The notes under the pieces: model-generated | Seen by the model: the letters and a program-made list of their open reading frames with translations, nothing else | Database searches by the model: none | Told to the model about the DNA's origin: nothing | Assembly: GCA_035545735.1 (NCBI GenBank) | Contig: DASZXS010000065.1 | Coordinates: forward strand, 310,001 to 374,000 | Length of the DNA stretch: 64,000 bases | Source: JAJYKC01 sp035545735 | Lineage (GTDB): Bacteria; Acidobacteriota; Terriglobia; Bryobacterales; Bryobacteraceae | Direction of reading: 5' to 3' | Shown here: piece by piece, positions 23,120 through 31,167 of the stretch | Layout: every line of letters begins with the position of its first letter | How positions within the stretch are numbered: position 1 is the first letter of the stretch | Made by a program: the position numbers and the translations under genes

Positions 23120-24547
23120 ATGGCTTCGGGCGATCTGCGTTTCGACAAAAAGACCAGGGAGGAATTGTGGCGCGTCACCGCCGCTGAAATTGAACGATAC
23201 TTCAGCCATGTGGACGAAGGCCGTGTGACGCCGGAACTGGTTCCGGAGAAAGTCCGGGCAGCCGTCGAAGCCTGTGATTTTCGTTCGCGCATGAACCCGG
23301 CCGATGCCGTGCAATTTCTGGCGAGCGGGTTGTCGCGCTACCAGACCCATACGCCGCACCGGCGGTATTTTGGGCTGTTTAACCCTTCCCCCGCGAGCAT
23401 GGGCGTTGCGGCCGATGCCCTGGTCGCCGCCTTCAATCCGCAACTCGCCGCCTGGAGCCACAGCCCGCTCGCGATCGAGATAGAAGCACACCTCATCCGC
23501 TGCTTCGGCGAAAAGTTCGGGTATTTGCGCGGCGGCGTGGACGGAACGTTCACCTCCGGCGGCGCGGAGGCGAACCATACGGCGGTGCTTACCGCGCTCA
23601 CTTCCGTCTTCCCCCGGTTCTCCAGCGAGGGTGCGCGTGCGCTGGCCGGCGCGCCGGTGATGTATTGCTCCTCCGAAAGTCACCATTCCTTTCAAAAGGC
23701 GGCTATGCTTTGCGGTTTGGGACGCGGCGCCGTGAGACTGATCGGAACGGACAGCCGGTACCGGATCGACACGGCGTCGCTGGCGCGGGCCATTACGGCT
23801 GACCGGAAAGCAGGCCACCAGCCCTTCCTGGCCGTGGCGACGGTGGGCACCACGAATGCCGGCGTGATCGACCCTTTGCGCGAGGTCGCCGACATCGCGG
23901 CGCGGGAGCGGATCTGGTTTCACGCCGACGCCGCGTGGGGCGGGGCGGCGGCGCTGGCGCCGGAGATGCGAGGACTGCTGGACGGCATCGAACTCGCCGA
24001 TTCCATCACATTCGATGCACACAAGTGGCTGAGCGTACCGATGGGCGCTGGTCTTTTTCTCACGAGGCACGGTGATATTCTTGACCGGACGTTCCGGGTG
24101 GAGACCGCCTATATGCCGCGTGAGGCCAAGGGCCTGGATGTAGTTGATCCCCATTTGCACTCGATGCAGTGGTCCAGAAGATTCATCGGCGCGAAGGTCT
24201 TTCTCGCGCTGCTTGCCGCCGGATGGGAAGGCTACGCCGCCGCCGTCCGGCATCAGGCGGCCATGGGCCGTCTCCTGCGGCGGCGTCTCCACGAAAATGG
24301 CTGGCGGGTCCACAACCAGACAGAGCTTCCCATCTGTTGCTTCACGGATCCGGACGGCGCGGGGCCGCACGAGATTGCAATGCACGTCGTCGCGTCCGGC
24401 GAGGCGTGGATTTCCACCACTGTGCTAGGCGGACTTACGGCGCTGCGCGCCTGCATCACAAACTTCGCCACGCAGGAGTCCGATATTGAAGCCCTGATCG
24501 TCTCGCTCGACGCCGCGCGGGAGCAGGTCCGGCGGCTGGCGGGCTGA
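23120..24547 (+). CDS. PLP-dependent group II amino acid decarboxylase
   Basis: A 475-residue fold-type I decarboxylase related to aromatic-amino-acid, glutamate and diaminobutyrate decarboxylases. Visible are GVDGTFTSGGAEANHTA (cofactor phosphate region), SSESHHSFQKAA (stacking His), HADAAWGGAA (Asp binding the pyridine nitrogen) and SITFDAHKWLSVPMG with the Schiff-base Lys. The start is ATG 23120; longer readings upstream overlap the divergent gene and lack family similarity. A GT2 gene follows 24 bases later on the same strand. The amino acid used cannot be told from sequence alone. Confidence 0.88.
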   Translation: MASGDLRFDKKTREELWRVTAAEIERYFSHVDEGRVTPELVPEKVRAAVEACDFRSRMNPADAVQFLASGLSRYQTHTPHRRYFGLFNPSPASMGVAADALVAAFNPQLAAWSHSPLAIEIEAHLIRCFGEKFGYLRGGVDGTFTSGGAEANHTAVLTALTSVFPRFSSEGARALAGAPVMYCSSESHHSFQKAAMLCGLGRGAVRLIGTDSRYRIDTASLARAITADRKAGHQPFLAVATVGTTNAGVIDPLREVADIAARERIWFHADAAWGGAAALAPEMRGLLDGIELADSITFDAHKWLSVPMGAGLFLTRHGDILDRTFRVETAYMPREAKGLDVVDPHLHSMQWSRRFIGAKVFLALLAAGWEGYAAAVRHQAAMGRLLRRRLHENGWRVHNQTELPICCFTDPDGAGPHEIAMHVVASGEAWISTTVLGGLTALRACITNFATQESDIEALIVSLDAAREQVRRLAG

Positions 24548-24571
24548 GCGCGGTATCATTTTCCTTCGCCC

Positions 24572-25492
24572 ATGGAAGTGGAAGCAAAGGCAGCGCCGAA
24601 AGTGACGGCGCTGATTGTCTCGCATAACAACGCACCGGCCCTGCGCAAGTGCCTGGACGCGCTTCAGAAGTCGAACAATCGGGATCAACTGGAGATTCTG
24701 GTTGTGGACAACGGGTCCTGGGACGAGAGTCCGCGCCTCGATACCGAATTTCCCGGCGTGACGTTTTTGCGCATGCCCCGGAACTTTGGCAGGACGAAAG
24801 CGCTCAACATCGGCATCCGCACCGCCGCGGGCGAACTGCTGTTTTTCCTGTCCCCGCATGTGCTGGTGCACGCGGATACCGTCGGCAAGTTGGTGGACCA
24901 CCTGGGCGCCGCCGATGACGCCACGGTGGCCGTGTGCCCGTCCTTGCGCGGGGCGGCGGGAGAGCTGGTTAACAAATGTTATCCGTTCCCTACGGCGTCC
25001 GCTTTGTTTTCCGCGTGGGTGTCGGACGCGCCGCTTGCCGCCGAACCACCCCCGGTAACCGGTGACGCCGCTCCCGTGGCATGGACCAACCTGGATGCGA
25101 TGCTGGTGCGCAAGTACTTCGTCAAAGGAATAAATTACTTTGACGAGCGTTATGGAGAATACCTCGCGGATGCCGAGCTCTCCTTTCAGGTAAGGCGCGC
25201 AGGGAAGAAAATTCTCCTGCTGGGGCAAGTGTCCGCGGACGTGGAAGAGCCTGAGCCGGTCACGCTGGGCGAGGGTCCGCGCGCTCTGCTTTCCGCGGAT
25301 TTTCTCTCCGGCGTGACGACCTTTGCCGGGAAGCACGGAGGCTTTCTTTCGAGTATGTTCTACCGTCTGCGCGCTATTCTGCTGGCGCTTGGCTCCATGC
25401 TCGCTTTCCGCGACCTCGGCTACCGCGGGCGGCGTTTTCTGGCCGTGGCGGGCATGCGAAAAGTGGATGGATCGCAGACCGAAGCGATCTGA
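24572..25492 (+). CDS. Family 2 glycosyltransferase (rhamnosyltransferase-like)
   Basis: A 306-residue GT2. N-terminal VTALIVSHNNAPALRKCLDAL, ILVVDNGSWDES, NFGRTKALNIGIRTAAGELLFFL and the position usually holding DxD reads LSPHVLV, so the canonical metal-binding acidic pair is missing; this makes catalytic competence uncertain. The acceptor side includes DERYGEYLADAELSFQVRRAGK, as in WbbL-type rhamnosyltransferases. A C-terminal hydrophobic stretch (YRLRAILLALGSMLAF) may associate it with the membrane. TATCAT ends 12 bases before the ATG. Confidence 0.82.
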   Translation: MEVEAKAAPKVTALIVSHNNAPALRKCLDALQKSNNRDQLEILVVDNGSWDESPRLDTEFPGVTFLRMPRNFGRTKALNIGIRTAAGELLFFLSPHVLVHADTVGKLVDHLGAADDATVAVCPSLRGAAGELVNKCYPFPTASALFSAWVSDAPLAAEPPPVTGDAAPVAWTNLDAMLVRKYFVKGINYFDERYGEYLADAELSFQVRRAGKKILLLGQVSADVEEPEPVTLGEGPRALLSADFLSGVTTFAGKHGGFLSSMFYRLRAILLALGSMLAFRDLGYRGRRFLAVAGMRKVDGSQTEAI

Positions 25493-25498
25493 ACCACG

Positions 25499-25759
25499 TC
25501 ATTCCGGCGGTTTCCGAAACATACCCCGCACGTCGGAATAAGGAACCGTCGCGAAATGAGCATGGCTCACGTCGGCCGCCAGAATCCGCAGATTTTCCCC
25601 CAGGCGCACGGCCCAAAGAATGTCGAGCACCGTTTTCCGCGGCGCGTCGACGATCCAGGTATGGCTTAGCACCTTCTTTCCGCCGAGATTCGTCAGAATT
25701 TCCTGAATCCGCTGGTCCTGCAGCGGGTCGGCGTTTTCATAGGCCACCAGGTAAAGCAT
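25499..25759 (-). CDS. Small Cas2/SinR-like protein behind lpxA
   Basis: An 86-residue protein. MLYLVAYENADPLQDQRI, the central HTWIVDAPRKTVLDILW and the strand LRILAADVSH follow the pattern of small ferredoxin-like proteins annotated as 'SinR family', which share the Cas2/VapD fold. No cas gene or repeat array is nearby, so it is not part of a CRISPR locus. Its ATG is two bases after the lpxA stop, so it is co-expressed with lipid A synthesis. Function unknown; the fold call rests on visual pattern only. Confidence 0.6.
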   Translation of the reverse strand: MLYLVAYENADPLQDQRIQEILTNLGGKKVLSHTWIVDAPRKTVLDILWAVRLGENLRILAADVSHAHFATVPYSDVRGMFRKPPE

Positions 25760-25761
25760 GT

Positions 25762-26550
25762 CTATTCCCTGCAGATTCCTCTCTTGCTCGAACGGATGAA
25801 CTCAACCAGGTGAAGCGTGTGGCTGGTGGGGATCTCGGTTTCAATTCGCGACAGAGCGTCGCTCAGCTTCAGCCCGGAACGGAAGAGGAGCCGGTAAGCC
25901 GACTTCAGCGCTTGAATTTCGTCGAGCTTGAAGCCGGCGCGCCGCAAACCGACGAGATTCAAGCCCTTGACGGCGATGTTGAAGTCGGAATAAAGAAAAT
26001 AGGGCGCCGCGTCGCTGTTGACCCGCGAGTTCCCGCCGATCATGGCCAGCCGTCCGATTTTCGAAAATTGATGGATAACCACGCCCCCGGAAATGAACGC
26101 CTGGTCCTCTACCTCGACATATCCGGCCACCAGGGCGCAACTGGCGATCACGCAGCCGTCGCCCACTTTGCAGTTGTGGGCAATGTGGCCCGAGGTCATG
26201 ATGTAGTTGTTGTCGCCGATCCGGGTGACGCTCTCCGGCTGCGTGCCGCGCGAAATCGTGTAGTGTTCGCGAATCCGGTTGCCGTTGCCGATGCGAAGGT
26301 AGCTCCGCTCGCCGGTAAAACCTTTGTCCAGCGGGTCGGTGCCAAGGACGGTTCCCGCCGATATCTCATTCCGCTCGCCGAGCGTCGTCCAGCGCTTGAC
26401 GTAGACGTAGGGTTCGAGCCTGGTGAACGCCCCGATCTCGACGTCTGCCTCAACAATGCAGAATTCTCCGATTACGGCTTGTGGTCCAATTCGCGCTTCC
26501 GGGTGAACGCTTGCCGTCGGCGCGATGGCCGCCGAAGGATCAATTGACAT
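25762..26550 (-). CDS. lpxA: UDP-N-acetylglucosamine acyltransferase
   Basis: First enzyme of lipid A synthesis: transfers a 3-hydroxyacyl chain from acyl carrier protein to O-3 of UDP-GlcNAc in the cytoplasm. At 262 residues it equals the classical LpxA length. The left-handed beta-helix hexapeptide repeats run through IAPTASVHPEARIGPQAVIGEFC; the catalytic His lies in TSGHIAHNCKVGD; GGVVIHQFSKIGRLAMIGG and the C-terminal helical domain complete it. ATG 26550 gives this exact length; the frame stays open upstream but that part is antisense to lpxD. It is divergent from lpxD with 69 bases between starts, unlike the usual lpxD-fabZ-lpxA order. Confidence 0.95.
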   Translation of the reverse strand: MSIDPSAAIAPTASVHPEARIGPQAVIGEFCIVEADVEIGAFTRLEPYVYVKRWTTLGERNEISAGTVLGTDPLDKGFTGERSYLRIGNGNRIREHYTISRGTQPESVTRIGDNNYIMTSGHIAHNCKVGDGCVIASCALVAGYVEVEDQAFISGGVVIHQFSKIGRLAMIGGNSRVNSDAAPYFLYSDFNIAVKGLNLVGLRRAGFKLDEIQALKSAYRLLFRSGLKLSDALSRIETEIPTSHTLHLVEFIRSSKRGICRE

Positions 26551-26558
26551 CAGTTCGT

Positions 26559-26564
26559 ATGATA
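26559..26564 (-). promoter_or_regulatory. Putative -10 box of lpxA
   Basis: TATCAT on the minus strand, eight bases before the lpxA ATG, inside the 69-base divergent lpxA/lpxD region. Confidence 0.45.
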
Positions 26565-26619
26565 ACGGGTCTGCTCTGCGCGAGACTAAGTGTTGGTGCA
26601 GCATGGACGGGAGGATGCC

Positions 26620-27588
26620 GTGAAGCTTCGAGAGATTGCCGCAATCGCGCGGGGAACCTGCGAGGGAGATCCGGAATTGGAGATTCGCGCCGCCGCGCCG
26701 GTCGATGTTGCGGGCCCGGACGAAATATCGTTTGTGGGCAGCCGGAAAGCGGCGGAACAGTCGGCGGAATCGAAAGCCGGGTGCCTGATCGTTCCCCGCG
26801 ATTTTCCCCCGGGCAGGGCGCTGATCCGCTGCGACGACCCGCGTGGCAGCTTCGCCCGGGTGATCGAAGCGCTGCATCCCCATTCCGCTCCACCGGCGGG
26901 CGTGCATCCTGCCGCTACCGTGTCTCCGGACGCCGTCATTGGGGAGGGAACCAGCATCGGTCCGGGATGCTCAATCGAAGGGCGCGTGCATATCGGCAAA
27001 GACTGTGTCATCCACGCCAACGTCAGCATCTACCCCGATGTGACCCTGGGCGATCGCGTGATTGTGCATTCCGGCTGCGTGATCGGCGCGGACGGGTTTG
27101 GACTGGTTGCGTCCAGGTCCGGATACCGGAAATTTCCTCAGATTGGAAGAGTCGAGATTTCCGATGACGTCGAACTGGGCGCGAACTGCTGTGTCGACCG
27201 CGCCGCGCTCGGCGTTACGTTTATCGGCGCGGGCACCAAGCTCGACAACATGGTCCACGTGGGGCACAACTGCCGTCTGGGCCGGCACGTAGTGGTTGCC
27301 GCGCAGACGGGATTTTCCGGCGGTGTGGTGGTGGAAGACTGGGCGGTGATCGGCGGGCAGGTGGGCGTGGGTGACAAGGCACGGATCGAATCCGGCGTCG
27401 TGCTCGGTTCGGGCAGCGGCGTACTCACGTCGAAGATCGTGCGCAAGGGTACCGAGCCGCTATGGGGCGTCCCGGCCAAGCCGCTTCACGAACATCTGCT
27501 CCAACTTGCCAGTCTGGCGCGCTTGCCGAAACTGCGTGGCGAAATCGCCGATCTCAAGCGCCGGCTGGAGGAATTGGAACGCCGGTAA
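26620..27588 (+). CDS. lpxD: UDP-3-O-acylglucosamine N-acyltransferase
   Basis: Third step of lipid A synthesis: N-acylation of UDP-3-O-acylglucosamine. 322 residues with an N-terminal uridine-binding domain (KLREIAAIARGTCEGD, EISFVGSRKAAEQ), hexapeptide beta-helix from HPAATVSPDAVIGEGTSIG onward, GADGFGLV and the catalytic His in NMVHVGHNCRLGR, and a C-terminal helix (LKRRLEELERR). The start is GTG 26620 with GGGAGG upstream. LpxC, FabZ and LpxB are not in the window. Its last 35 bases overlap the end of the converging HisKA-domain gene. Confidence 0.95.
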   Translation: MKLREIAAIARGTCEGDPELEIRAAAPVDVAGPDEISFVGSRKAAEQSAESKAGCLIVPRDFPPGRALIRCDDPRGSFARVIEALHPHSAPPAGVHPAATVSPDAVIGEGTSIGPGCSIEGRVHIGKDCVIHANVSIYPDVTLGDRVIVHSGCVIGADGFGLVASRSGYRKFPQIGRVEISDDVELGANCCVDRAALGVTFIGAGTKLDNMVHVGHNCRLGRHVVVAAQTGFSGGVVVEDWAVIGGQVGVGDKARIESGVVLGSGSGVLTSKIVRKGTEPLWGVPAKPLHEHLLQLASLARLPKLRGEIADLKRRLEELERR

Positions 27589-27874
27589 GCGGGCGTTGGG
27601 TGGCGGCAAAGTCGGCGGATGGGTCTTCCACGGCCTGTAGGGAGCCGCACAGGATTTCATCGGTCTGCGCCACCAGGCGCCGAATCTTCGCCAGCATTTC
27701 CCGCGCCTGTCCGGGTTCCAGCGTCGCACAGGTTTGGAGATGATAAGCAATCATCTCGATGTCTCCGAGGGGTTGCCGGAGATCGTGGGCCAGATTTTCG
27801 AGAAAACCGCGAGTCACACTCCAATTCGCGGATGCCATCGTGTTCTGCCGTTCCATGGACCAAGCGATAGACAT
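27554..27874 (-). CDS. Stand-alone HisKA-type dimerisation domain protein
   Basis: A 106-residue protein whose central part, NLAHDLRQPLGDIEMIAYHL, is the H-box and first helix of a histidine kinase dimerisation domain, with the phospho-acceptor-type His in LAHDLRQPL; the second helix is EPGQAREMLAKIRRLVAQTDEIL. There is no ATP-binding (HATPase) domain after it: the chain ends with about 20 proline-rich residues. It cannot phosphorylate itself and might be a phosphotransfer or dimerisation partner, or a truncated kinase. It is preceded by a small basic ORF and overlaps the end of lpxD by 35 bases. Confidence 0.6.
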   Translation of the reverse strand: MSIAWSMERQNTMASANWSVTRGFLENLAHDLRQPLGDIEMIAYHLQTCATLEPGQAREMLAKIRRLVAQTDEILCGSLQAVEDPSADFAATQRPLTGVPIPPAGA

Positions 27875-27880
27875 GGCAGC

Positions 27881-28009
27881 CTACTTGCCTTTCCGGCGTC
27901 CGGACTCGATGCGGACGCCTTCTGCGTAACGTTGATGACGGCTCTTTTGTTCTTGGTCACGCCCCATTTTTTTTCGGGAAAGGGCAGCCGCCCGCGTTTC
28001 CTCGAACAT
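27881..28009 (-). CDS. Possible small basic protein
   Basis: A 42-codon reading frame from ATG 28009, ending six bases before the HisKA-domain gene. The product is strongly basic and hydrophilic (SRKKMGRDQEQKSRHQRYAE and a GRRKGK end), which is unlike random reading of this GC-rich DNA. TATAAC lies close upstream of the ATG. No family is recognised; it may instead be a non-coding leader of the HisKA gene. Confidence 0.3.
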   Translation of the reverse strand: MFEETRAAALSRKKMGRDQEQKSRHQRYAEGVRIESGRRKGK

Positions 28010-28180
28010 TGGGGAGTTATAGCGCCAAACGGCAAGCAGCGTCAAGGGAGCGTTGGTACCGTTCGACGGATTTTGCACGAAATATTTTTCCGGAGCGTCT
28101 AAGGGTTGAGACGGCAGCGTGGAAGGGTTAAGGCGAAATACGATGGGAGGACTGGACGCGGCAATGAGTGAAACGGCACA

Positions 28181-29881
28181 ATGAGGCGCCCTTGCGGGAT
28201 AGCCGCGAGTGTTTGTGGCATCGTGGCGCTGTTCTTTTCAACAGCTTCCCTCAGCCGTGCCCAATGGGAGACCCCCACGCCGGCCGGCACGGCGGAGCCC
28301 GCGCCCGCATCGATCCGTGGAACGGTGGTTGCGCAGCGTAACGGCATCCCGTTGAACCGGGCCTCGGTGGTGCTTACGCCGCGAAGCGCCGGACTCCCGC
28401 CCCTCAGCGTAACCACCGATGTCAAAGGCCGGTATTCCTTCTCGGGTGTTCCTCCGGGCGTGTACGAGATTCAGGTCTCGCGCGACGGTTTTTTGCCGTC
28501 CTCCACGGGTTGGATGCAATCTTACCGCTTCCCTCCGGTGTTCACTCTTCGTCCTGGAGCGGACCTGGACGCGCTGGAGTTTCGTCTTTTCCCCTGGGGC
28601 GTTGTATCCGGGCAGGTCACGTTCGAGGACGCGTCGCCCGCCGTGAATGCCGAAGTGGCGCTCTATCGTGACGTATGGCGCCGCGGCAGTCATATTTACG
28701 AGATTGCGGCGCGAGGCCGCACGGACGACAGAGGCAACTACCGCCTCTACAATATTTCGCCCGGCACCTATTTCCTCTCGGCGGGCTGGAGCCGCCCGGC
28801 GTCCGTTCCAGGCGCGATAGAGCAGGCGAGGCGTGACCAGCAGGGCAAGGTTGTGCCGGACCAGGCGTATGCGGTTACATTCTACCCTTCCGTGCAGAAA
28901 TTGCTGGACGCCGCCCCGATTCGTCTGGGCTATGGCGACGAAGCTACCGCCATCGACGTTGTGCTCAACCAGACACCCACGGTGCGAATCCTTGGACACG
29001 TAACCAGCGCCCTCACGGGGCAATGGATCACCAATCCGGGCATCACGCTCCGCCGCGTTGGCGCAGACGACGCCCTCTCGGTGGGGGCAGCGGTGGCGCT
29101 ATCTCTCGATCAACGAGGGGGGTTTGAGCTCTCCGGTGTGGCGCCCGGCGCCTACGACCTGGTTGCCGAAGCCGACGAGGACGGGAAGCATCTAATCGGC
29201 AGGCGCCTGGTTCCCGTTGGCGAGGAATCCATTACCAATCTCGATGTCCTGGCTGTCCCGCCTAAGAAATGGACGGGGCGAATCCGTCTCGTTAACGGCG
29301 ATCCTGTTGCGGAGGACATCTTGTCCCGGATCAGAATCGAAGCCGAGCCCCGCGACGATCTGGCGCCTTCGGCCTCGGCGTCGCCGGAACCGGACGGCGC
29401 GTTTGAACTGGAATTGGCGCCTGGAGAGACATACGACATTTACGTCAGGAATCTTCCGGAGGACGCCTATCTCGCGTCCGCGGCGGCGGCTGGCGTTAAC
29501 CTGATCTCCTCCGGAGCCGATCTCAACCCGGGCGCTACGCCGGAGCCGATGCAGTTGGGGCTGAGCCTGTCCGGCGCGGGCGCCACCGGCGTTGTGTTGA
29601 ACGATGACCGTACGGTGGCTCCGGGCGTCAACATCGATCTCGTGCCTGACCCGCCCGCCGGACGTTACCAGGCTTTCCAGCAGAGTTACGCGGACGAGTA
29701 TGGCAACTTTCACCTGACCGGGATTCCGCCGGGGAAATATATTATGATCGCCTGGGCCGGCGAAGCGCCTTGCGATATCTACGATCCAGGCTCGCTGCCG
29801 GCTTGCCGCGCGGCGGGCGCGGAAGTGACGTTCCGCGAGGGCGAGCGCGAAACGGTCACGCTCCGGCTCGCGCATCCATAG
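28181..29881 (+). CDS. Secreted carboxypeptidase-regulatory-like repeat protein
   Basis: A 566-residue exported protein of beta-sandwich modules. After a signal peptide (CGIVALFFSTASLSRAQ) the first module, about 43-110, is a clear CarboxypepD_reg-like/Cna-B type (SIRGTVVAQRNG, KGRYSFSGVPPGVYEIQVSR). Similar modules recur with DDRGNYRLYNISPGTYFLSA, RGGFELSGVAPGAYDLVAE, FELELAPGETYDIYVR and YGNFHLTGIPPGKYIMIAW, giving about five to six. No catalytic domain, TonB plug or anchor is visible. Acidobacteria encode many such proteins; adhesion or glycan binding is a guess. The enolase-superfamily gene follows 35 bases later. Confidence 0.8.
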   Translation: MRRPCGIAASVCGIVALFFSTASLSRAQWETPTPAGTAEPAPASIRGTVVAQRNGIPLNRASVVLTPRSAGLPPLSVTTDVKGRYSFSGVPPGVYEIQVSRDGFLPSSTGWMQSYRFPPVFTLRPGADLDALEFRLFPWGVVSGQVTFEDASPAVNAEVALYRDVWRRGSHIYEIAARGRTDDRGNYRLYNISPGTYFLSAGWSRPASVPGAIEQARRDQQGKVVPDQAYAVTFYPSVQKLLDAAPIRLGYGDEATAIDVVLNQTPTVRILGHVTSALTGQWITNPGITLRRVGADDALSVGAAVALSLDQRGGFELSGVAPGAYDLVAEADEDGKHLIGRRLVPVGEESITNLDVLAVPPKKWTGRIRLVNGDPVAEDILSRIRIEAEPRDDLAPSASASPEPDGAFELELAPGETYDIYVRNLPEDAYLASAAAAGVNLISSGADLNPGATPEPMQLGLSLSGAGATGVVLNDDRTVAPGVNIDLVPDPPAGRYQAFQQSYADEYGNFHLTGIPPGKYIMIAWAGEAPCDIYDPGSLPACRAAGAEVTFREGERETVTLRLAHP

Positions 29882-29916
29882 CCGGGGCGTACAATCTCAT
29901 TACGGTGAAAATCAAA

Positions 29917-31140
29917 ATGAATCGTCGATCTTTTCTGAACTGCGCCGGGGCCGCGCTGGGCGCCTCCTCGATGCCCTCTGTGCTGCGCGCCGCGCCGGCC
30001 CCGCCCAGGATGAAGATCACGCGCATTCGTTTTTACCACAACCCCCGATCGCGCCCCATCTTCAATCAGAGCGCGCATATCGTCACCATCGAAACCGATG
30101 CGGGGATCACGGGCATCGGCGAGGGAGGATCGAAGGACACGGTCGAACAATGCGCCGCCATGATCATCGGAGAAGATCCGGCGCATATCGACCGGCTCTG
30201 GCAGATGATGTTTCGCGGCTATTTTTATCCGGCCGGCCGCGAGAAACTGGATGCTCTGGGCGCGCTCGATCTGGCGCTCTGGGATATCAAGGGCAAGGCG
30301 TTGGGAGTGCCGGTGTACGAGCTGCTCGGCGGCCTCTCGCGCGACCATGTGGAGTGTTACGCGACGGGTTTCCCGCGGCAGGGAAGCCTGAAGGAGAGCG
30401 CACGCGCTTGCATGGAGGCGGGGTTTCGCGCGTTCCGCCACGCCGTCGCGGATCCCGAGGAGGGGCAGCCGTTCAGTTCCCAGCATATGGTTGGTAAAAC
30501 GTTCCGCGAGTGCCAGGAAATTCGGGAAGGTGTCGGCGCGAACGGGGATTGGTCCATCGACTATCACACCCGCCTCGACATGTCCGACGCGATACGCCTC
30601 AGCACTTTGATCGAGCCTCTGGAGCCGTACTTCACCGAAGACCTGGTACGGTCCGAAAATCCCGGCGTCTACCGCCAATTGAGGCAGCATGTAAAAGTCC
30701 CCATAGCGGTGGGCGAGCAGTTCGGCGCAAAATGGGACATCAACGAACTGATCGAACAGCAGTTGATCGACTACAGCCGCGTTACTCTTCCCAACTCGGG
30801 CGGCATCACCGAGTTCATGAAAATCGCCGCGCTGTGTGAGACTCACTATGTCGGTTTAATCCCGCATTTCACGGGACCATTGTCGGAGGCGGCGCTAGTG
30901 CATGCATGCGGCGCGTTCTCCGGGCCGGTGATGATGGAGGTCACCGGAAGAGGCCCGCAGCCGGAACCGCATCTGCCGGTCTGCCTGGATTTTAAGAACG
31001 GAAAGCTCTATCCGAACCGCCGCCCGGGCCTGGGAGTGGAACTGGATACCAAGCCCCTGCAGCTTCAGGCGGAGATCACCGAGCGATTTCGCGTCACGCC
31101 GATTTTTGAGCGCCCGGACGGGTCGATCACGAACTGGTAG
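29917..31140 (+). CDS. Tat-exported enolase-superfamily (mandelate racemase/galactonate dehydratase-like) enzyme
   Basis: A 407-residue member of the mandelate racemase/muconate lactonising group. It begins with a twin-arginine signal (NRRSFLN and a hydrophobic stretch), then the capping domain (MKITRIRFYHNPRSRP, GITGIGEGGSKDTVEQ) and the barrel with metal ligands Asp in SIDYHTRLD, Glu in YFTEDLVRSEN and Glu in IAVGEQFGAKWD. His in GLIPHFTGPLSEA is placed like the catalytic His of sugar-acid dehydratases. Abstraction of a proton next to a carboxylate is the family chemistry; the sugar acid is unknown. Export is unusual, as most relatives are cytoplasmic. TACAAT at 29890-29895 may be its promoter. 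Confidence 0.82.
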   Translation: MNRRSFLNCAGAALGASSMPSVLRAAPAPPRMKITRIRFYHNPRSRPIFNQSAHIVTIETDAGITGIGEGGSKDTVEQCAAMIIGEDPAHIDRLWQMMFRGYFYPAGREKLDALGALDLALWDIKGKALGVPVYELLGGLSRDHVECYATGFPRQGSLKESARACMEAGFRAFRHAVADPEEGQPFSSQHMVGKTFRECQEIREGVGANGDWSIDYHTRLDMSDAIRLSTLIEPLEPYFTEDLVRSENPGVYRQLRQHVKVPIAVGEQFGAKWDINELIEQQLIDYSRVTLPNSGGITEFMKIAALCETHYVGLIPHFTGPLSEAALVHACGAFSGPVMMEVTGRGPQPEPHLPVCLDFKNGKLYPNRRPGLGVELDTKPLQLQAEITERFRVTPIFERPDGSITNW

Positions 31141-31167
31141 ATGCCACGGAGGCCGGAAAAGCCTGGA

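Noticed and set aside
24425..25336. A 303-codon minus-strand open frame
   Set aside because: Antisense shadow of the GT2 gene at 24572-25492; no family features.
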